Counted from the first letter of the stretch, positions 9,470 through 19,907 are shown. The stretch is 64,000 nt of DNA from Vibrio sp. CB1-14 (GCF_040412085.2 NZ_CP115922.1:1-64000), one strand, 5' to 3'. Program-made: numbers and translations. Notes: generated by a model from the letters alone, not told the origin.

Positions 9470-10084
9470 TTAGTGTAACTGGCAACTCCTTGTGTCGTAA
9501 GCACCATCTCCAGATATCTCGACGATTCGTCGACGTGTTTGCTTGAGCAAATTAGGAAGGACTTCTGCATCAGTGACATTAGATAAGCTCAGCTCTGCTG
9601 CTACTATCTCGTGAGTGCTTGTGTCAACTGCTAAATGCAGTTTTCTCCAGACTCTACGCTTCCCGTCAGTACCATGCTTTTTGACCTTCCATTCACCTTC
9701 GCCATAAACCTTGAGACCAGTAGCATCGATGGCCAGATGCTGTATCGCACCTCTGGTTTTAGTTTTAAATGAAACCTCAACTTCCTTAGCTCGACGGCTT
9801 ATACAGGTGTAATGTGGACAAACAAGCGGTATGTTAGCCAGCTTAAATACAGAGTCTAGAAAGCCTTGCAGCGCTCTCAATGGCATAGAGAAAACACGTT
9901 TTACCATCAATGCGGTAGTAATGGCTAGATCGCTGAATCGACGAGGCCTGCCGCGCTTACTCTGTTTGCTTTGCTTCCACTCGCGTATTGCTTCTTCATC
10001 AATCCAGAAAGTGAGTGAACCACGGTTGATTAGGGCTTTGTTGTACTGTTTCCAGTTAGTTGTTTTGTAATGAGGTTTCGGCAT
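9470..10084 (-). pseudogene. IS903-group transposase fragment (3' truncated)
   Basis: The first ~200 residues are nearly identical to the intact 306-residue transposase at 18933-19853, starting MPKPHYKTTNWKQYNKAL and reaching ISGDGAYDTR. After that the reading frame runs into unrelated sequence and stops after a few codons. The last catalytic residue of the DDE triad is lost with the C-terminal third. Confidence 0.9.
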
Positions 10085-10163
10085 AAGGCTACGATGATTA
10101 ACTGATGTAGCCGATCAGATCGTAACTTCCTGATTTAGTTCCATCGAATTACGCAACAAAGCC
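9480..10163 (-). mobile_element. Truncated IS5-family (IS903-group) element
   Basis: One end is intact: the inverted repeat CGAATTACGCAACAAAGCC finishes at 10163. Sequence identity to the complete copy at 18854-19907 is very high but stops near 9480, so about 370 bp of the 3' end is missing. No target duplication can be identified because the other end is lost. The loss removes part of the transposase catalytic domain, so the copy cannot act alone. Confidence 0.88.
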
Positions 10164-10269
10164 CCTTGCAACTCAGAGGTGCACCACAATGTGTTTGCGG
10201 TGATTGACTAATTGCTTACCTAGATCAATGATTGACATGCTTTTTGTTATGTATGTAATGTACCTAAAG

Positions 10270-10830
10270 AAGTTTAATGTCACATAACCCATCTCGCCAT
10301 AGTCGTGCGCGATAGTTCGATTCCCGACTGGGTAAATAGCGACTCTTGGCGATACAGTGGCATCGCGTATTGGTATTTGCCAGCAAGCTTTCTGTCGCGA
10401 AGCTTTTAGGGATAATGCTTTGCGGCGCTGGCTTTTGAACGATGTGGCTTTTGTCTTCAGTTTGCTCACACTGACGGCAAGCATATTTAGGACGAACATA
10501 TTCCAGCACTTTGAGTACCGCTGGCGAGAACTCTAGCTTTTCACTGCGGTCTTCACCGATTTTATGCAGGCTATGCTTGCAGCATGCACATTGTTTTTCG
10601 TTATCATCTAAATCGAGTTCGATAACCTCACGAGGCAAGGTCTTTGGAAGTGGCTGACGTTTACCACGCTTCTTCGTTGTGGTGGTGGTCGTCATGACCT
10701 CAACCTCTTCTTCCTTAGCAGCTTCGCATTCCACTTCGTTGAAGAGGTCACCTTGAGATTCATCGTAAGGCTTTAACGCCTCCGAACGTTTAGCGAACTG
10801 GCGATCGATCATCGAACGAGGTAACTGGCG
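10270..10830 (-). pseudogene. IS66-family TnpC transposase fragment
   Basis: The frame from 10812 reads IDRQFAKRSEALKPYDESQG, then an acidic/Lys-rich linker, then a Cys-rich zinc-binding segment (CACCKHSL... YACRQCE) and ATESLLAN, the characteristic N-terminal third of IS66 transposases. The matching continuation YAMPLYRQESLFTQSGIELS is in another frame, so a small deletion has shifted it, and homology ends at about 10275. Neither IS66 ends nor tnpA/tnpB were found. It is a relic squeezed between the IS903 fragment and the next truncated gene. Confidence 0.82.
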
Positions 10831-11149
10831 TAATACTGATACACAGTACCGCTTCCAACTCTTTTATCAGGTACCCAAATACCTCAACATCATTGGATGC
10901 AGTGTGCTGCGGTGTGCGGCTCAACTCTTCAAGTGCGATTAGAGCGGTCTTCCCTCGTTTAGCAAGGACGTCGATATTTTTAAGCTCATTTCGAACAGCG
11001 CGGTAATCAGCATTGGTTAAGTATGGCTTAATGAGTTTCCGCAGCGTTTGGTTCTGAGTTTTTAGTGGAACATGTTTGCCGGGCATTTGACCATAATAAG
11101 ACAGTAGGATGTGTGTTGTAGCCGCGCGAAGTTGTTGACTGTAGTCCAT
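10790..11149 (-). pseudogene. Unknown protein truncated by the IS66 remnant
   Basis: This 119-residue frame begins MDYSQQLRAATTHILLSYYG and is mostly helical and basic. Its last residues (DDRSPVR) are only the IS66 start read in another frame, so the native C-terminus is gone from about 10830 on. No convincing ribosome binding site precedes the ATG at 11149. I do not recognise the family. Confidence 0.4.
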
Positions 11150-11152
11150 ATT

Positions 11153-11286
11153 ATTCAGTTTTTTAAAGCTCTAATATGAAAGGAGTATATCAAGATAGGA
11201 CTGAACGTGCAGAGATTCAACAAATGACGAAAGGAGTCATTACTAATCAATGCGATAATCGTCATTCTAGAGCACTATAACTGAAT
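11153..11286. repeat. Imperfect inverted repeat bracketing ~80 bp
   Basis: ATTCAGTTTTTTAAAGCTCT at 11153 is matched by an inverted copy near 11267-11286 (reverse complement ATTCAGTTATAGTGCTCT). It sits in a gene-free gap (11150-11480) next to mobile-element debris and could be a MITE-like scar. Function is unknown. Confidence 0.35.
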
Positions 11287-11480
11287 GTATAGGTTGCCAA
11301 TAAGATAAACAAGAACAAGAAAAAACAAGAACCTCGATAACAAAGCCAACTTGTTAGCCCGAAAGGCAATATGGCTCGCATTTAGTGACGATTTCATCTC
11401 AATGAAAAACGTGGACACGTGGCACGTTTTACCAAGGCTCGGCCTCTTGGATACTATGCAGAAAAACAAGGAGCTTACCA

Positions 11481-11861
11481 ATGAAGAGAATAAACATAAG
11501 ACGCAGTGGGGCGTCACAAAATGATCACCCTATTGTGTTGAAACAAGCGCGAATGTCCGTGGAGTCTATATCTGTAGATCGTAAAACGGTAGGGGGCATT
11601 GTTATACCATTTCGAGTAACGTCTGCAGGTGGAGGGTACACCTCTGTTACCGTAGAGATCCCCTTATGCGAGCTCACAAATATGTTTATGGCAGAGTTAG
11701 AACCCATAGCTACAACGAGCTTTCAGAGCACCTCATTCATCCACAGGGTACAAATGGTCACTCATAGAAAAAACGCGCATCAGTACAGCAAAGATTTCTT
11801 GAAGGGGTTATTCGGCAAAGTCATAAACGCTATCCCACTCTGGCAAGAAAACAAGATATGA
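11481..11861 (+). CDS. Hypothetical protein
   Basis: A 126-residue protein starts at an ATG behind AAGGAG at good spacing. The middle (GGIVIPFRVTSAGGGYTSVTVEIPL) looks like a beta-rich fold; there is no signal peptide or membrane segment. No family is recognised. A 24-residue frame overlaps its stop (see next). Confidence 0.6.
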   Translation: MKRINIRRSGASQNDHPIVLKQARMSVESISVDRKTVGGIVIPFRVTSAGGGYTSVTVEIPLCELTNMFMAELEPIATTSFQSTSFIHRVQMVTHRKNAHQYSKDFLKGLFGKVINAIPLWQENKI

Positions 11862-11932
11862 AGGTGTTCGACGCGTCGACAAAAGAGTTACTGAGCGAAA
11901 ATATCGCTGAATACCTCAAAAACACTGCTTGA
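11858..11932 (+). CDS. Possible 24-residue coupled small protein
   Basis: ATG overlaps the preceding stop (ATATGA). The product (MKVFDASTKELLSENIAEYL...) has protein-like, amphipathic composition, but it is too short to judge. It may be the tail of a formerly longer gene. Confidence 0.25.
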   Translation: MKVFDASTKELLSENIAEYLKNTA

Positions 11933-11996
11933 GGAATGTTGCCTATGTTTTAATCAAGGTGCTTTAGAGTGAACAAGTCGAAAACATGGAGGCATT

Positions 11997-12470
11997 ATGA
12001 CTTTACATCAGCGTGTTATCACCGGTGTCTTTCTGGCATTACTTCTTACCGGTTTTGTAAATAGACAACAAAGTAAACCGAAGCAAGAAGCGAACTACTT
12101 TGTGTTCGATCTGCGCGACTACTCTAGTTACGTGCTCGCTAACAGCCCTAATTGCCCGCTAAGCGAGGAAACGGTAAGGGTAGAAATACAAACTAATTTC
12201 CCGCACCACTCATACCAGATGAAATGCAAGTCTGCTGAGACAGAACGAAAAGTTGAGGTAGTCAATGTGATATCGAAGCGAAACGAATTACCTCCATCAA
12301 GACTCACCGGCTATCGTTGGCACTATGTAGACTCTAGTCATGGTGATTACCCATACGCGGTATTTGTCACATCAGTAAAAAAGACGGGCGCCGACTATGC
12401 TCTGGTTGTTGAAGAACACCCACTGAATCGTCAAGGGGTACAATTCTTTGAGCTATACCGAAGTAAATAG
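11997..12470 (+). CDS. Hypothetical membrane-anchored or secreted protein
   Basis: A 157-residue protein starts behind GGAGG at good spacing. The N-terminal hydrophobic stretch (VITGVFLALLLTGFV) is a signal anchor or uncleaved signal; the rest is soluble with a CPL...CKS cysteine pair that could form a disulfide in the periplasm. Not recognised. It is convergent with the Ig-like pseudogene. Confidence 0.6.
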   Translation: MTLHQRVITGVFLALLLTGFVNRQQSKPKQEANYFVFDLRDYSSYVLANSPNCPLSEETVRVEIQTNFPHHSYQMKCKSAETERKVEVVNVISKRNELPPSRLTGYRWHYVDSSHGDYPYAVFVTSVKKTGADYALVVEEHPLNRQGVQFFELYRSK

Positions 12471-12508
12471 CGCAGCGGCAATGATAACGTCAAACATCAT
12501 TAAAATGA

Positions 12509-14903
12509 CTAACGTATCCCGGTAATTTCAATCATGTAGTTGGCCTGACCATGCACGTCCTCAAGAGCACTCACCGGTAGGTTTAGCTGACCATTGTCGT
12601 CAAGCGATACATACATCTCTTTGGTCTCTCCAGGACGGACCACAACACCGTTAAAGTTCAGAGAGTAATCAGCGTCAGCACGCACAGTGATGAACAGCCG
12701 CTGCTCGCCACTGGCGAGTTGACCATTATCGGCTCGAAGCGTGTTGGAAGTAATTAATGAATGCGGCTTGTTGTAAATGTCGGCTAGCGGTCGGTTGTGA
12801 GGTACGGATGTGATCGCATCGAGCTTGAAGAAGTTATCTGGTTCGTAGGCAAACTGATAGACTTGTGTCTGTACCTGGCCAAATGCGTCTGTCACAGTAA
12901 CAGTGAGCTTATAGTCCTCTCCGACATTTGTCGGGAATGTTCTCGGATACTCAAGCCCATAAACATTCTCGCCTTGATCGTTGAACGCCAGTTCGACGTT
13001 ATCGTTACTAGGACCACCACTAAGATTTAGTTTGGTAAACTGATAAGCGCTATTCTCGTCAATCCTTAACCTGATACGTTCAAGACCTTTCACTAACATC
13101 CCAGGCTCGTAGACTTCGCCATCTTTGAGTTCAAAGCTGATGACGGGAGGAGACTTATCATTGTTATATTCAAAGCTATCCCCGACAGTCGTAGCCCCAT
13201 GGTTTTCTCTTGCCTTTACAGCAATCGTAAACTGCCCCTCAGGAAGCGACGTTAGATCCCAGCGATAAGTATAATCGGTTCGATCTTCTGCTATCTTTCC
13301 GCCTGAAACGTTGAGCGTTTCACCTGTATTTTGATCAATGATCCAAGCACCATTTAATCTCAATCGGTCGAAGAAATGTCCCCGTCCTAACTGTTTTATG
13401 TAGGCGGTCATAGTCTTGTTTACTTCATCAAACACGCTAGTGATTTGAGGGTAATACTGGCCATTCCAATGCGTCTCGCCCCAACGCGGGTTTGAACGCA
13501 AAGCATTCGAAGGATCATAGACAGTAGCGTTACCATGCAAATAACCTAGCGTGCCATCTTGCATCGTGTAGTCGATATCAAACTCACAAAAGGTCTCGCC
13601 TGGAGGGATAAAACATTCCTTGCCAAAGTGAACGAAACGTTGCGTGTAACTTCTCTCTTCAACGTAACCACGAACACCAGACACGCTAACGGGTAGGGAG
13701 GACACATCCACATAATAGCGGTAGAAATCGCGCCACCCGACATCGCTGAAATTGTAATGGACGTTAACTAGATAAGGCGTTTTGGGCGCAGCATCAGACA
13801 GCGTAACGTTATAGCCAATACCATGCCCTGACCATTCATGTTGATTTACAAACCGTATATAGTTGCCATTAGTGTTGCCATACGGAGCGCTAAACACAAT
13901 ATAGACATACTCATCGTCCTCGCCAGCGACCCGGTTCTCACCTAGTCCATTTGTGAAAACGAGTCCACCATAGTTATAAGAGCGCCAATTGCTTTTTTTG
14001 ACGCGATAAGCGCCGACAACTGGGTTCGTATGGACAACCATGCCGCTTTGATACCGTTCAAAACCATCGAGACCTGGTCCTATCGAGCTAGAAGCTGACG
14101 GATTGTAAAACCCCCAAAGCTCGACGGCTCCTCTATCGTTATCCATGCGAGCTGTTTGACGTTCACTGATGTAACGATTGCCAGCTTTGTCTACGATGAC
14201 AACTTCCAGCAGGAAGTCTTCGTCCAGATTTGAACGAGGAAAGACACCGGTCTCAAACGTTCTTGAAGCAACGTTGTTGGCCGCGTCATATTGCATAGGT
14301 GCAGTAATAAGAAGGCTGCCATCTTGTCGATAGTTGTTCACTGTAACGCTTTCGATCCCACTCTCGTCTGCAATGTCTTCTACGATAAGCAGAGCATAGC
14401 CACTACCACCATACCCGAGTGACCATACTGGACCTGTCGTCACCATATTGTAACCTCCAGCGTTGTTGATAAGCGCGCTGGCTGAAGGTGAACTGGTATC
14501 TACAACTACATCATAAGAAACACTACCGGTCACATTAGATTCAAAGTCCAAAATGTCCTGAGTAAAATTGTAGGTACCATCTATCAAGAACCGTTTCTGC
14601 ACATCAAAGACTACGCCGTAATAGACGTTACCAGCTGAGTCAGAGATCCTGTCATCGACGGTGATAAACTCTGAAACGTTGATAGGCAACTCCGCCATTC
14701 TGCTGACGTACCGTGAGTCTGACCCGTCTATCCAAACCTGCCGACAGTAGAACACCTACATCTGATGAAGGGTTAATGTAACCCTGCGCTGAAGTATGTC
14801 GTTGATCGCCATTCGTATCGACAAAGCTAAATTCGACAACATCCGCCCGAGCTCCAAACGATATGAGTACAACAACGATTGTTGCAAACAGAATCTTGTG
14901 CAT
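12509..14903 (-). pseudogene. Large secreted Ig-like/DUF4165-type protein, frameshifted
   Basis: A signal peptide (MHKILFATIVVVLISFGARA, start 14903 behind GGGAG) leads a short mature stretch (DVVEFSFVDTNGDQRHTSAQ) that continues naturally in a second frame from VFYCRQVWIDGSDSRYVS down to 12509. One nucleotide too many near 14755-14757 breaks the frame. Restored, the protein has about 800 residues with repeated beta-sandwich segments (ITVDDRISDSAGNVYYG, VDKAGNRYIS, RLRIDENSAYQF, LTVTVTDAFGQVQTQVY), typical of bacterial Ig-like surface or periplasmic proteins. The N-terminal region resembles DUF4165, seen in Vibrio accessory DNA; this assignment is tentative. The shift is not in a long homopolymer, so it may be genuine. 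Confidence 0.68.
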
Positions 14904-15004
14904 GATCACTCCCTTTTCCAACAGCAATCTATTTGTGTCCTAAACCTGCCCAAAGAATAGGGGTAGAGAGTGCAAACTTTCCAAAGGGTTACTTATGACA
15001 GACC

Positions 15005-15020
15005 TTTTTGGCTGCTTAAT
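15005..15020 (+). promoter_or_regulatory. Element-wide box (TTTTTGGCTGCTTAAT)
   Basis: A copy of the repeated TTTTGGCTGCTTA box. The A of GCTTA is 65 nt before the helicase start codon. TTGGCT at 15008 has a GATACA-like -10 at 17-nt spacing, so the box overlaps the -35 region. Confidence 0.6.
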
Positions 15021-15082
15021 CGGCACTTTTGATACATAAGTGAGGTTAACCTACCAATAAGATCCATCGCGAGGAGAGCACA

Positions 15083-16915
15083 ATGCTCAATGCGGAACAA
15101 AGCTGTGCCGTTCAGCAAACCAGTCACACACTGATTGTCGCCATTCCGGGTTCTGGTAAGACGCACCTTTCTATCGAGTATGCCAAACGCATAGTCACAG
15201 AGTCACTGTATGATGCGGTGTGCATGATCACCTTCACCGATGCCGCCGCTCAAAACATGCTAAAGAGAGTTAAAAAAAAGCTGAACATACCCGAGCAAAA
15301 GAGAGTAGTTACCTGCACATTCCATTCTGCTGCCTGGCGAATATGGCGCCATATGAATCCTCAGCGCAGGCTCATAATGGACAATGACCGGAGAGTGTAT
15401 GTTGAGCGCGCTATGCGCTCTGTTGGTTGGGTTGATTTAGAAGAAGCTGAAGATGTATTGGAACAGCTAGGTTGCAGCTCAATCCACAGACGTTTTGACG
15501 AACATACAATGGCTCTGTACGAAAAGTATCGTCAATACCTTGAGCAGGACAAAGTTATCGAACTCTCCATAGTAATGCGAGATGTCGTAGAAGGCATGCA
15601 GCAAGGGCATTACCCCTCTCTAAAAGCACTTTACGGCACAAGCCATTTGGTTATAGACGAGTTCCAGGATACGGATACTTTGCAATACGAGTTTGTCATG
15701 ACTCACTTTCTACAAGGCTGTACGATTTTCGCTATCGGGGATGATGATCAGAGCGTCTATCGATTTAGAAATGCAAATGGAATCTTGAATTTAGAGAACT
15801 TTGTGAAAGACATTGATGGCAAAGTACTTCCTCTCATAACCTGCTACCGTTGCCCTCAAGAGATATTAGACGCTGCGAATTGCGTCATTAATCACTGTTT
15901 CAAGAGATACGACAAACAGCTGATATCCGCACTCGACAGGAAAGGGGAAGTAACTCTAGTTGAATACCAAAACGCGTCATTGGATAAACTTATAACCCAA
16001 GTGGCCAAAAACACATCTGAAAACCACAAGCCAGAGGGCCAAGCAATTTTGGCTCGTACCAATCGCACGCTGACCGAGTTTGAAATGACACTTCAAGAAT
16101 ATGGCGTGACGAATTACGTAAAACTCGGTGGTAAACGATTTTTAGATCTCTTCTACATCCGATTCTACTTGAGAATGCTTTATACATTCAGTCAAAAGTC
16201 ATATTCACACCTTATCGAATCGCTTGCTTACTTCGAGGTATCAGAGAGTGCACTTGATGAAGTGCGCAAGGATATGCGAGAACACGACTTCACCGAAGTC
16301 ATAGGACAGTTTGTGATTCGGTGTCATGAACCGCAATACAAGCGTAGTCATGGAATCTCGGATGAACTGATAGACTTTCTTCATACGGTTACAATTGACG
16401 GTTTCCCAAAGTTCGAAAACGCCTCGGACATAGCCCATTTCCAAAGGGGCATTGTTGAAATGTTATCAATCAAGAACGCCGGTGATCTTGAGAGCCTATT
16501 GCGATTTACCGACATGCTCACGCGGATGGCATCCAAGAACCTATCACTGCAACCAATCATCAATCACTTCTATAGTCAGCTACAGAAGAAAAAGCGTAGC
16601 GCCGACACCGACTTTAAAGGCAAATTGGTACTTAGTACTTTACACGGTTCAAAAGGCTTAGAGTTTCAACACGTGAGCATTCTGCCCTGTGTGGAAGGGC
16701 ACATACCTTTCCTCGAATCCCACGATACGCCATTGCTTGACGATGAGCACGATGAAGAGGCTAGGCTCTTTTATGTTGGAATGACCCGCGCCGAACAATC
16801 CTTGACGCTTTACACCATGGCCAACAAAGCATCGCGTTATATCGTTGATCTGTATCAGCACGTCAATTGTTCATTTATCGATTTGAAGGAGATGGAATTG
16901 GAAAAGCAAACCTAA
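15083..16915 (+). CDS. UvrD/Rep-type superfamily 1 DNA helicase
   Basis: A 610-residue ATP-driven 3'-5' DNA helicase of the UvrD/Rep/PcrA type. In order: Q-motif region NAEQSCAV, Walker A PGSGKTH (residues 22-28), motif II VIDEFQDTD (about 190), motif III GDDDQSVYRFR (about 220), motif V LHGSKGLEF (about 520) and motif VI FYVGMTRAEQSL (about 563). It is shorter than chromosomal UvrD (about 720) and lacks its C-terminal tail. RBS GAGGAGAG precedes the ATG. It is likely a replication or repair accessory protein of the mobile element, expressed from its own box-bearing promoter. Confidence 0.9.
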   Translation: MLNAEQSCAVQQTSHTLIVAIPGSGKTHLSIEYAKRIVTESLYDAVCMITFTDAAAQNMLKRVKKKLNIPEQKRVVTCTFHSAAWRIWRHMNPQRRLIMDNDRRVYVERAMRSVGWVDLEEAEDVLEQLGCSSIHRRFDEHTMALYEKYRQYLEQDKVIELSIVMRDVVEGMQQGHYPSLKALYGTSHLVIDEFQDTDTLQYEFVMTHFLQGCTIFAIGDDDQSVYRFRNANGILNLENFVKDIDGKVLPLITCYRCPQEILDAANCVINHCFKRYDKQLISALDRKGEVTLVEYQNASLDKLITQVAKNTSENHKPEGQAILARTNRTLTEFEMTLQEYGVTNYVKLGGKRFLDLFYIRFYLRMLYTFSQKSYSHLIESLAYFEVSESALDEVRKDMREHDFTEVIGQFVIRCHEPQYKRSHGISDELIDFLHTVTIDGFPKFENASDIAHFQRGIVEMLSIKNAGDLESLLRFTDMLTRMASKNLSLQPIINHFYSQLQKKKRSADTDFKGKLVLSTLHGSKGLEFQHVSILPCVEGHIPFLESHDTPLLDDEHDEEARLFYVGMTRAEQSLTLYTMANKASRYIVDLYQHVNCSFIDLKEMELEKQT

Positions 16916-16947
16916 CCTAACATCTATGGAAAATTAACAAGCCTCGA

Positions 16948-16961
16948 TTTGTCTGCTTAAT
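16948..16961 (+). promoter_or_regulatory. Variant copy of the element-wide box
   Basis: TTTGTCTGCTTAATCG differs at one core position (GT for GG) from the 15005 copy. The A of GCTTA lies 63 nt before the next start codon, the same spacing as the other short-leader sites. Confidence 0.5.
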
Positions 16962-17021
16962 CGTCAAGAACACAAACTTGCTTGTGTTTAACTAAAGTTC
17001 ATCGCATAAGGAAATGACGCT

Positions 17022-17990
17022 ATGAACTTTCTACTCACTATTGGTACAGCTGCACTAATCACATTGTCGTTTCATGCTAGTGCGTATAACGCACGCAGTG
17101 GAGCGGCACTCGCGACCTACGCAACACTCGCTGAACAAGATAAAGAAACACGTACACCAATTGGCCAGCCGTACTTATTGGCAACCTTTAGTCGAGAACA
17201 TTGGCGCTATGACCAAAAGAACAATCGACACTTGGTTTGCAAACATCCTAATAATGATTCGATCAAATTTCTACCCGTGGAAACATCACTACGGTGCCTA
17301 GGACCCGACTTCAACTGGACTCGTCTCTACGGAGGTAAGACGCTCTATCCAAGCCACACAATTGAAGAGTACTTGGGCTGGCAATCTGGGCGCACAGCAG
17401 AAATTGAGCTGATAAAAAATAAGGAAGGAAATCTCCTAATTCACTATAAAAATGTGGGCACCTTCGATTCGGATCGATACACCCAAATGTGGGACAGGAG
17501 AATGAGCGCAATCAAACTCGCTCGTGAGGCTCGAGATACTAATGAACCTACTGGTGAACCTGCAGACCCACAATCGTTAAGCGATTTTATGGAGAATTCA
17601 GTCATCATCTGGTTCTATATTCCTGCCTTCGTCCTACTAATGATGGTCGTAGCAGCGATAAATCGATTCATTACAAAGAAGCGTGAGTCTAACGAGTCTG
17701 AACCCATGATTCGAAGTAGGAATTCATCATCAGATGATGTATTCGCAAAAACCCAGCGTCGTCCAAGTCAAACAGGTAGACAAAGCCGTCGAACCATATC
17801 CACTCATTCAAACTCACGCTCAGAATCTAGTGATTTTGTAACCGGTGCTATGGTCGCCAACGTCATGATATCTAGCGGGAGTGACAACCCCAGAAATGGT
17901 GGCAGTGCTCACAACGACTGCAGCTCATCATACAGTGACAGTGGTAGCTCTGGAGGGGATGGAGGCTGCGGTGGTGGTGGTGGCGAATAG
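17022..17990 (+). CDS. Signal-peptide protein with one TM and Gly-rich tail
   Basis: This 322-residue protein has an N-terminal signal (ending about FHASAYNA), a periplasmic domain with two cysteines (HLVCKHP, SLRCLGP), one membrane segment (about residues 193-215, VIIWFYIPAFVLLMMVVAA), and a cytoplasmic Ser/Arg-rich region that ends in a low-complexity Gly/Ser tail (DGGCGGGGGE). The family is not recognised; the layout resembles small proteins with TPM-like Gly-rich tails, but no TPM domain is evident. A start behind AAGGAAATGACGCT supports 17022. Confidence 0.65.
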   Translation: MNFLLTIGTAALITLSFHASAYNARSGAALATYATLAEQDKETRTPIGQPYLLATFSREHWRYDQKNNRHLVCKHPNNDSIKFLPVETSLRCLGPDFNWTRLYGGKTLYPSHTIEEYLGWQSGRTAEIELIKNKEGNLLIHYKNVGTFDSDRYTQMWDRRMSAIKLAREARDTNEPTGEPADPQSLSDFMENSVIIWFYIPAFVLLMMVVAAINRFITKKRESNESEPMIRSRNSSSDDVFAKTQRRPSQTGRQSRRTISTHSNSRSESSDFVTGAMVANVMISSGSDNPRNGGSAHNDCSSSYSDSGSSGGDGGCGGGGGE

Positions 17991-18051
17991 GAAGCAACTG
18001 TTTTCTATGGCCAAGGTATCTCTATGATGCCAATCTAGAGTCACAAAAACA

Positions 18052-18567
18052 TTATTCAGTGAAATACATCGGTACATTCGCTCCGTAAATGGAAACAGCA
18101 CATCTGTACCAAAGCGCCTTATCAAAGCTGCAGGACAATAAGGGTTTTAAAGTCTTTAGCTCTTGTTCTATTAGGCGCTTAAACTCCTTCTCTCGCTCAA
18201 CATTATAAAGCCTAGCGACCTCGTTATAGCTTGGCAGCCATTTCGAAACAAATTCTATAGCGTCTAAATGACTAGCAAACGTTCTAGGACGGTATTTCCT
18301 ATCAACGAGGCTACGTGAGTGAACTTGCCAATAATCTTTTAGCAGCCCTGCACGGTCGATTTTCGTGCAAGGACGAAGAACATCTTCACCGAAGATTTTG
18401 ACAAAATAATGTGGTGGACGACAAGGTACGTTCAAATAGAGTTCGTTTCTTAGCCAAATAGCCTGGGGCAGACTTTTAACGACGGGTTCCACCTTTTTGT
18501 TGTCGCGCTTAAAGCGAAGCTGACACGAGCCACTTGGTAGTCTTGAAATGTTACTGAAACTATCCAT
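18052..18567 (-). CDS. Hypothetical protein
   Basis: About 171 residues. I start it at the ATG at 18567, which follows GGAGATAGGGG and lies 10 nt beyond the upstream gene's stop; the longer frame to 18642 runs through that gene. The protein is basic and Trp/Arg-rich at its centre (YWQVHSRSLVDRKYRPRTFA) with no membrane segment. Not recognised. It was the second gene of an operon whose first gene is now split by an IS. Confidence 0.6.
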   Translation of the reverse strand: MDSFSNISRLPSGSCQLRFKRDNKKVEPVVKSLPQAIWLRNELYLNVPCRPPHYFVKIFGEDVLRPCTKIDRAGLLKDYWQVHSRSLVDRKYRPRTFASHLDAIEFVSKWLPSYNEVARLYNVEREKEFKRLIEQELKTLKPLLSCSFDKALWYRCAVSIYGANVPMYFTE

Positions 18568-18853
18568 GCTATATCCCCTATCTCCACCAATTAAATGCAG
18601 TCCAGACATAGACACGCTCGCGCAAAGCAGGGTGGTCATCAAGTCTCGGATTGGTGATTAATATATTGCACTGCATGAGAACCGCGTAACCATCAGCAGC
18701 TTGGCGGCCTGTACGCTGCGTGAAATCTTTAAGCGCACCATCGTTCATGGCCACCTTTTCTCCCACAGAATAGAGTTTGTCACCAAGCCGGCAGCCTTCC
18801 ATATCGTTCCACTGCCATGCGCGATAGAAACGAAACTCAGGTGGCATTTGATC

Positions 18854-19907
18854 GGCTTTGTTGCGTAATTCGATGGAACTAAATCAGGAAGTTACGATCT
18901 GATCGTCTACATCAGTTAATCATCGTAGCCTTATGCCAAAACCTCGTTATAAAACAACGAACTGGAAACAGTACAACAAAGCCCTAATCAATCGTGGTTC
19001 ACTCACTTTCTGGATTGATGAAGAAGCCATAAGCGAGTGGAAGCAAAGCAAACAGAGTAAGCGCGGCAGGCCTCGTCAATTCAGCGATCTTGCCATTACA
19101 ACCGCATTGATGGTGAAACGAGTTTTCTCTATGCCATTGAGAGCGCTGCAAGGTTTTCTAGACTCAGTATTTAAGCTGGCTAACATTCCGCTTGTTTGTC
19201 CACATTACACCTGTATAAGCCGTCGAGCCAAGGAAGTTGAGGTCTCATTTAAAACTAAAACCAGAGGTACGATACAGCATCTGGCCATTGATGCTACTGG
19301 TCTCAAGGTTTATGGAGAAGGTGAATGGAAGGTCAAGAAGCATGGTACTGACGGGAAGCGCAGAGTCTGGAGAAAGCTGCATTTAGCAGTCGATACCAGC
19401 ACTCACGAGATAATAGCAGCAGAACTAAGTTTATCTAATGTCACTGATGCAGAAGTCCTTCCTAATTTGCTTAAGCAAACACGTCGACGAATCATCGAGA
19501 TATCTGGAGATGGTGCTTACGACACAAGGAATTGCCATGATGCCATACGGATTAAGCGAGCTGTTCCGCTTATCCCACCAAGAGAAGGGGCTGCCTTCTG
19601 GGAACAAGGACACCCTCGCAATTTATCGGTAGGTTGCCAAAAGCTCTACGGCTCCAACCAGAACTGGAAAAAGCGGTATGGTTATAACAAGCGTTCACTC
19701 TCAGAAACAGCCATGTATCGTGTGAAGCAGTTGCTAGGAGGTAGATTAAGCCTGAGAAATTACAATGCTCAGGTAGGTGAAACCTACGCCATGATTAAAG
19801 CACTGAACAAGCTTACAGGGCTTGGTATGCCTGAAACTCAGTATGTTGTATAAGAATTACCCAATTTCAGGCAGTTTGGTTTTCTGTCCGAATTACGCAA
19901 CAAAGCC
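18854..19907 (+). mobile_element. Complete IS5-family (IS903-group) insertion sequence
   Basis: The 1054-bp element is bounded by GGCTTTGTTGCGTAATTCG and its inverted copy CGAATTACGCAACAAAGCC. The 9-bp direct repeat CATTTGATC flanks it (18845-18853 and 19908-19916). Length, GGCTTTGTT termini and 9-bp duplication all match the IS903 group. The clean duplication and intact transposase indicate a recent insertion. A second, truncated copy lies at 9480-10163 in the opposite orientation. Confidence 0.95.
18933..19853 (+). CDS. IS5-family (IS903-group) transposase
   Basis: The 306-residue DDE transposase cuts and pastes the element. Visible are the conserved start (NWKQYNKALINRGSLTFWID), the first Asp in HLAIDATGLKVYGEGEW, the second in ISGDGAYDTR, and the C-terminal R...E helix near KRSLSETAMYRVKQLLGG. 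It fills the element between the inverted repeats, and the frame is undamaged. Confidence 0.95.
   Translation: MPKPRYKTTNWKQYNKALINRGSLTFWIDEEAISEWKQSKQSKRGRPRQFSDLAITTALMVKRVFSMPLRALQGFLDSVFKLANIPLVCPHYTCISRRAKEVEVSFKTKTRGTIQHLAIDATGLKVYGEGEWKVKKHGTDGKRRVWRKLHLAVDTSTHEIIAAELSLSNVTDAEVLPNLLKQTRRRIIEISGDGAYDTRNCHDAIRIKRAVPLIPPREGAAFWEQGHPRNLSVGCQKLYGSNQNWKKRYGYNKRSLSETAMYRVKQLLGGRLSLRNYNAQVGETYAMIKALNKLTGLGMPETQYVV

Noticed and set aside
11153..11286. Vibrio superintegron repeat (VCR/attC)
   Set aside because: The paired arms lack the RYYYAAC/GTTRRRY core sites expected of attC.
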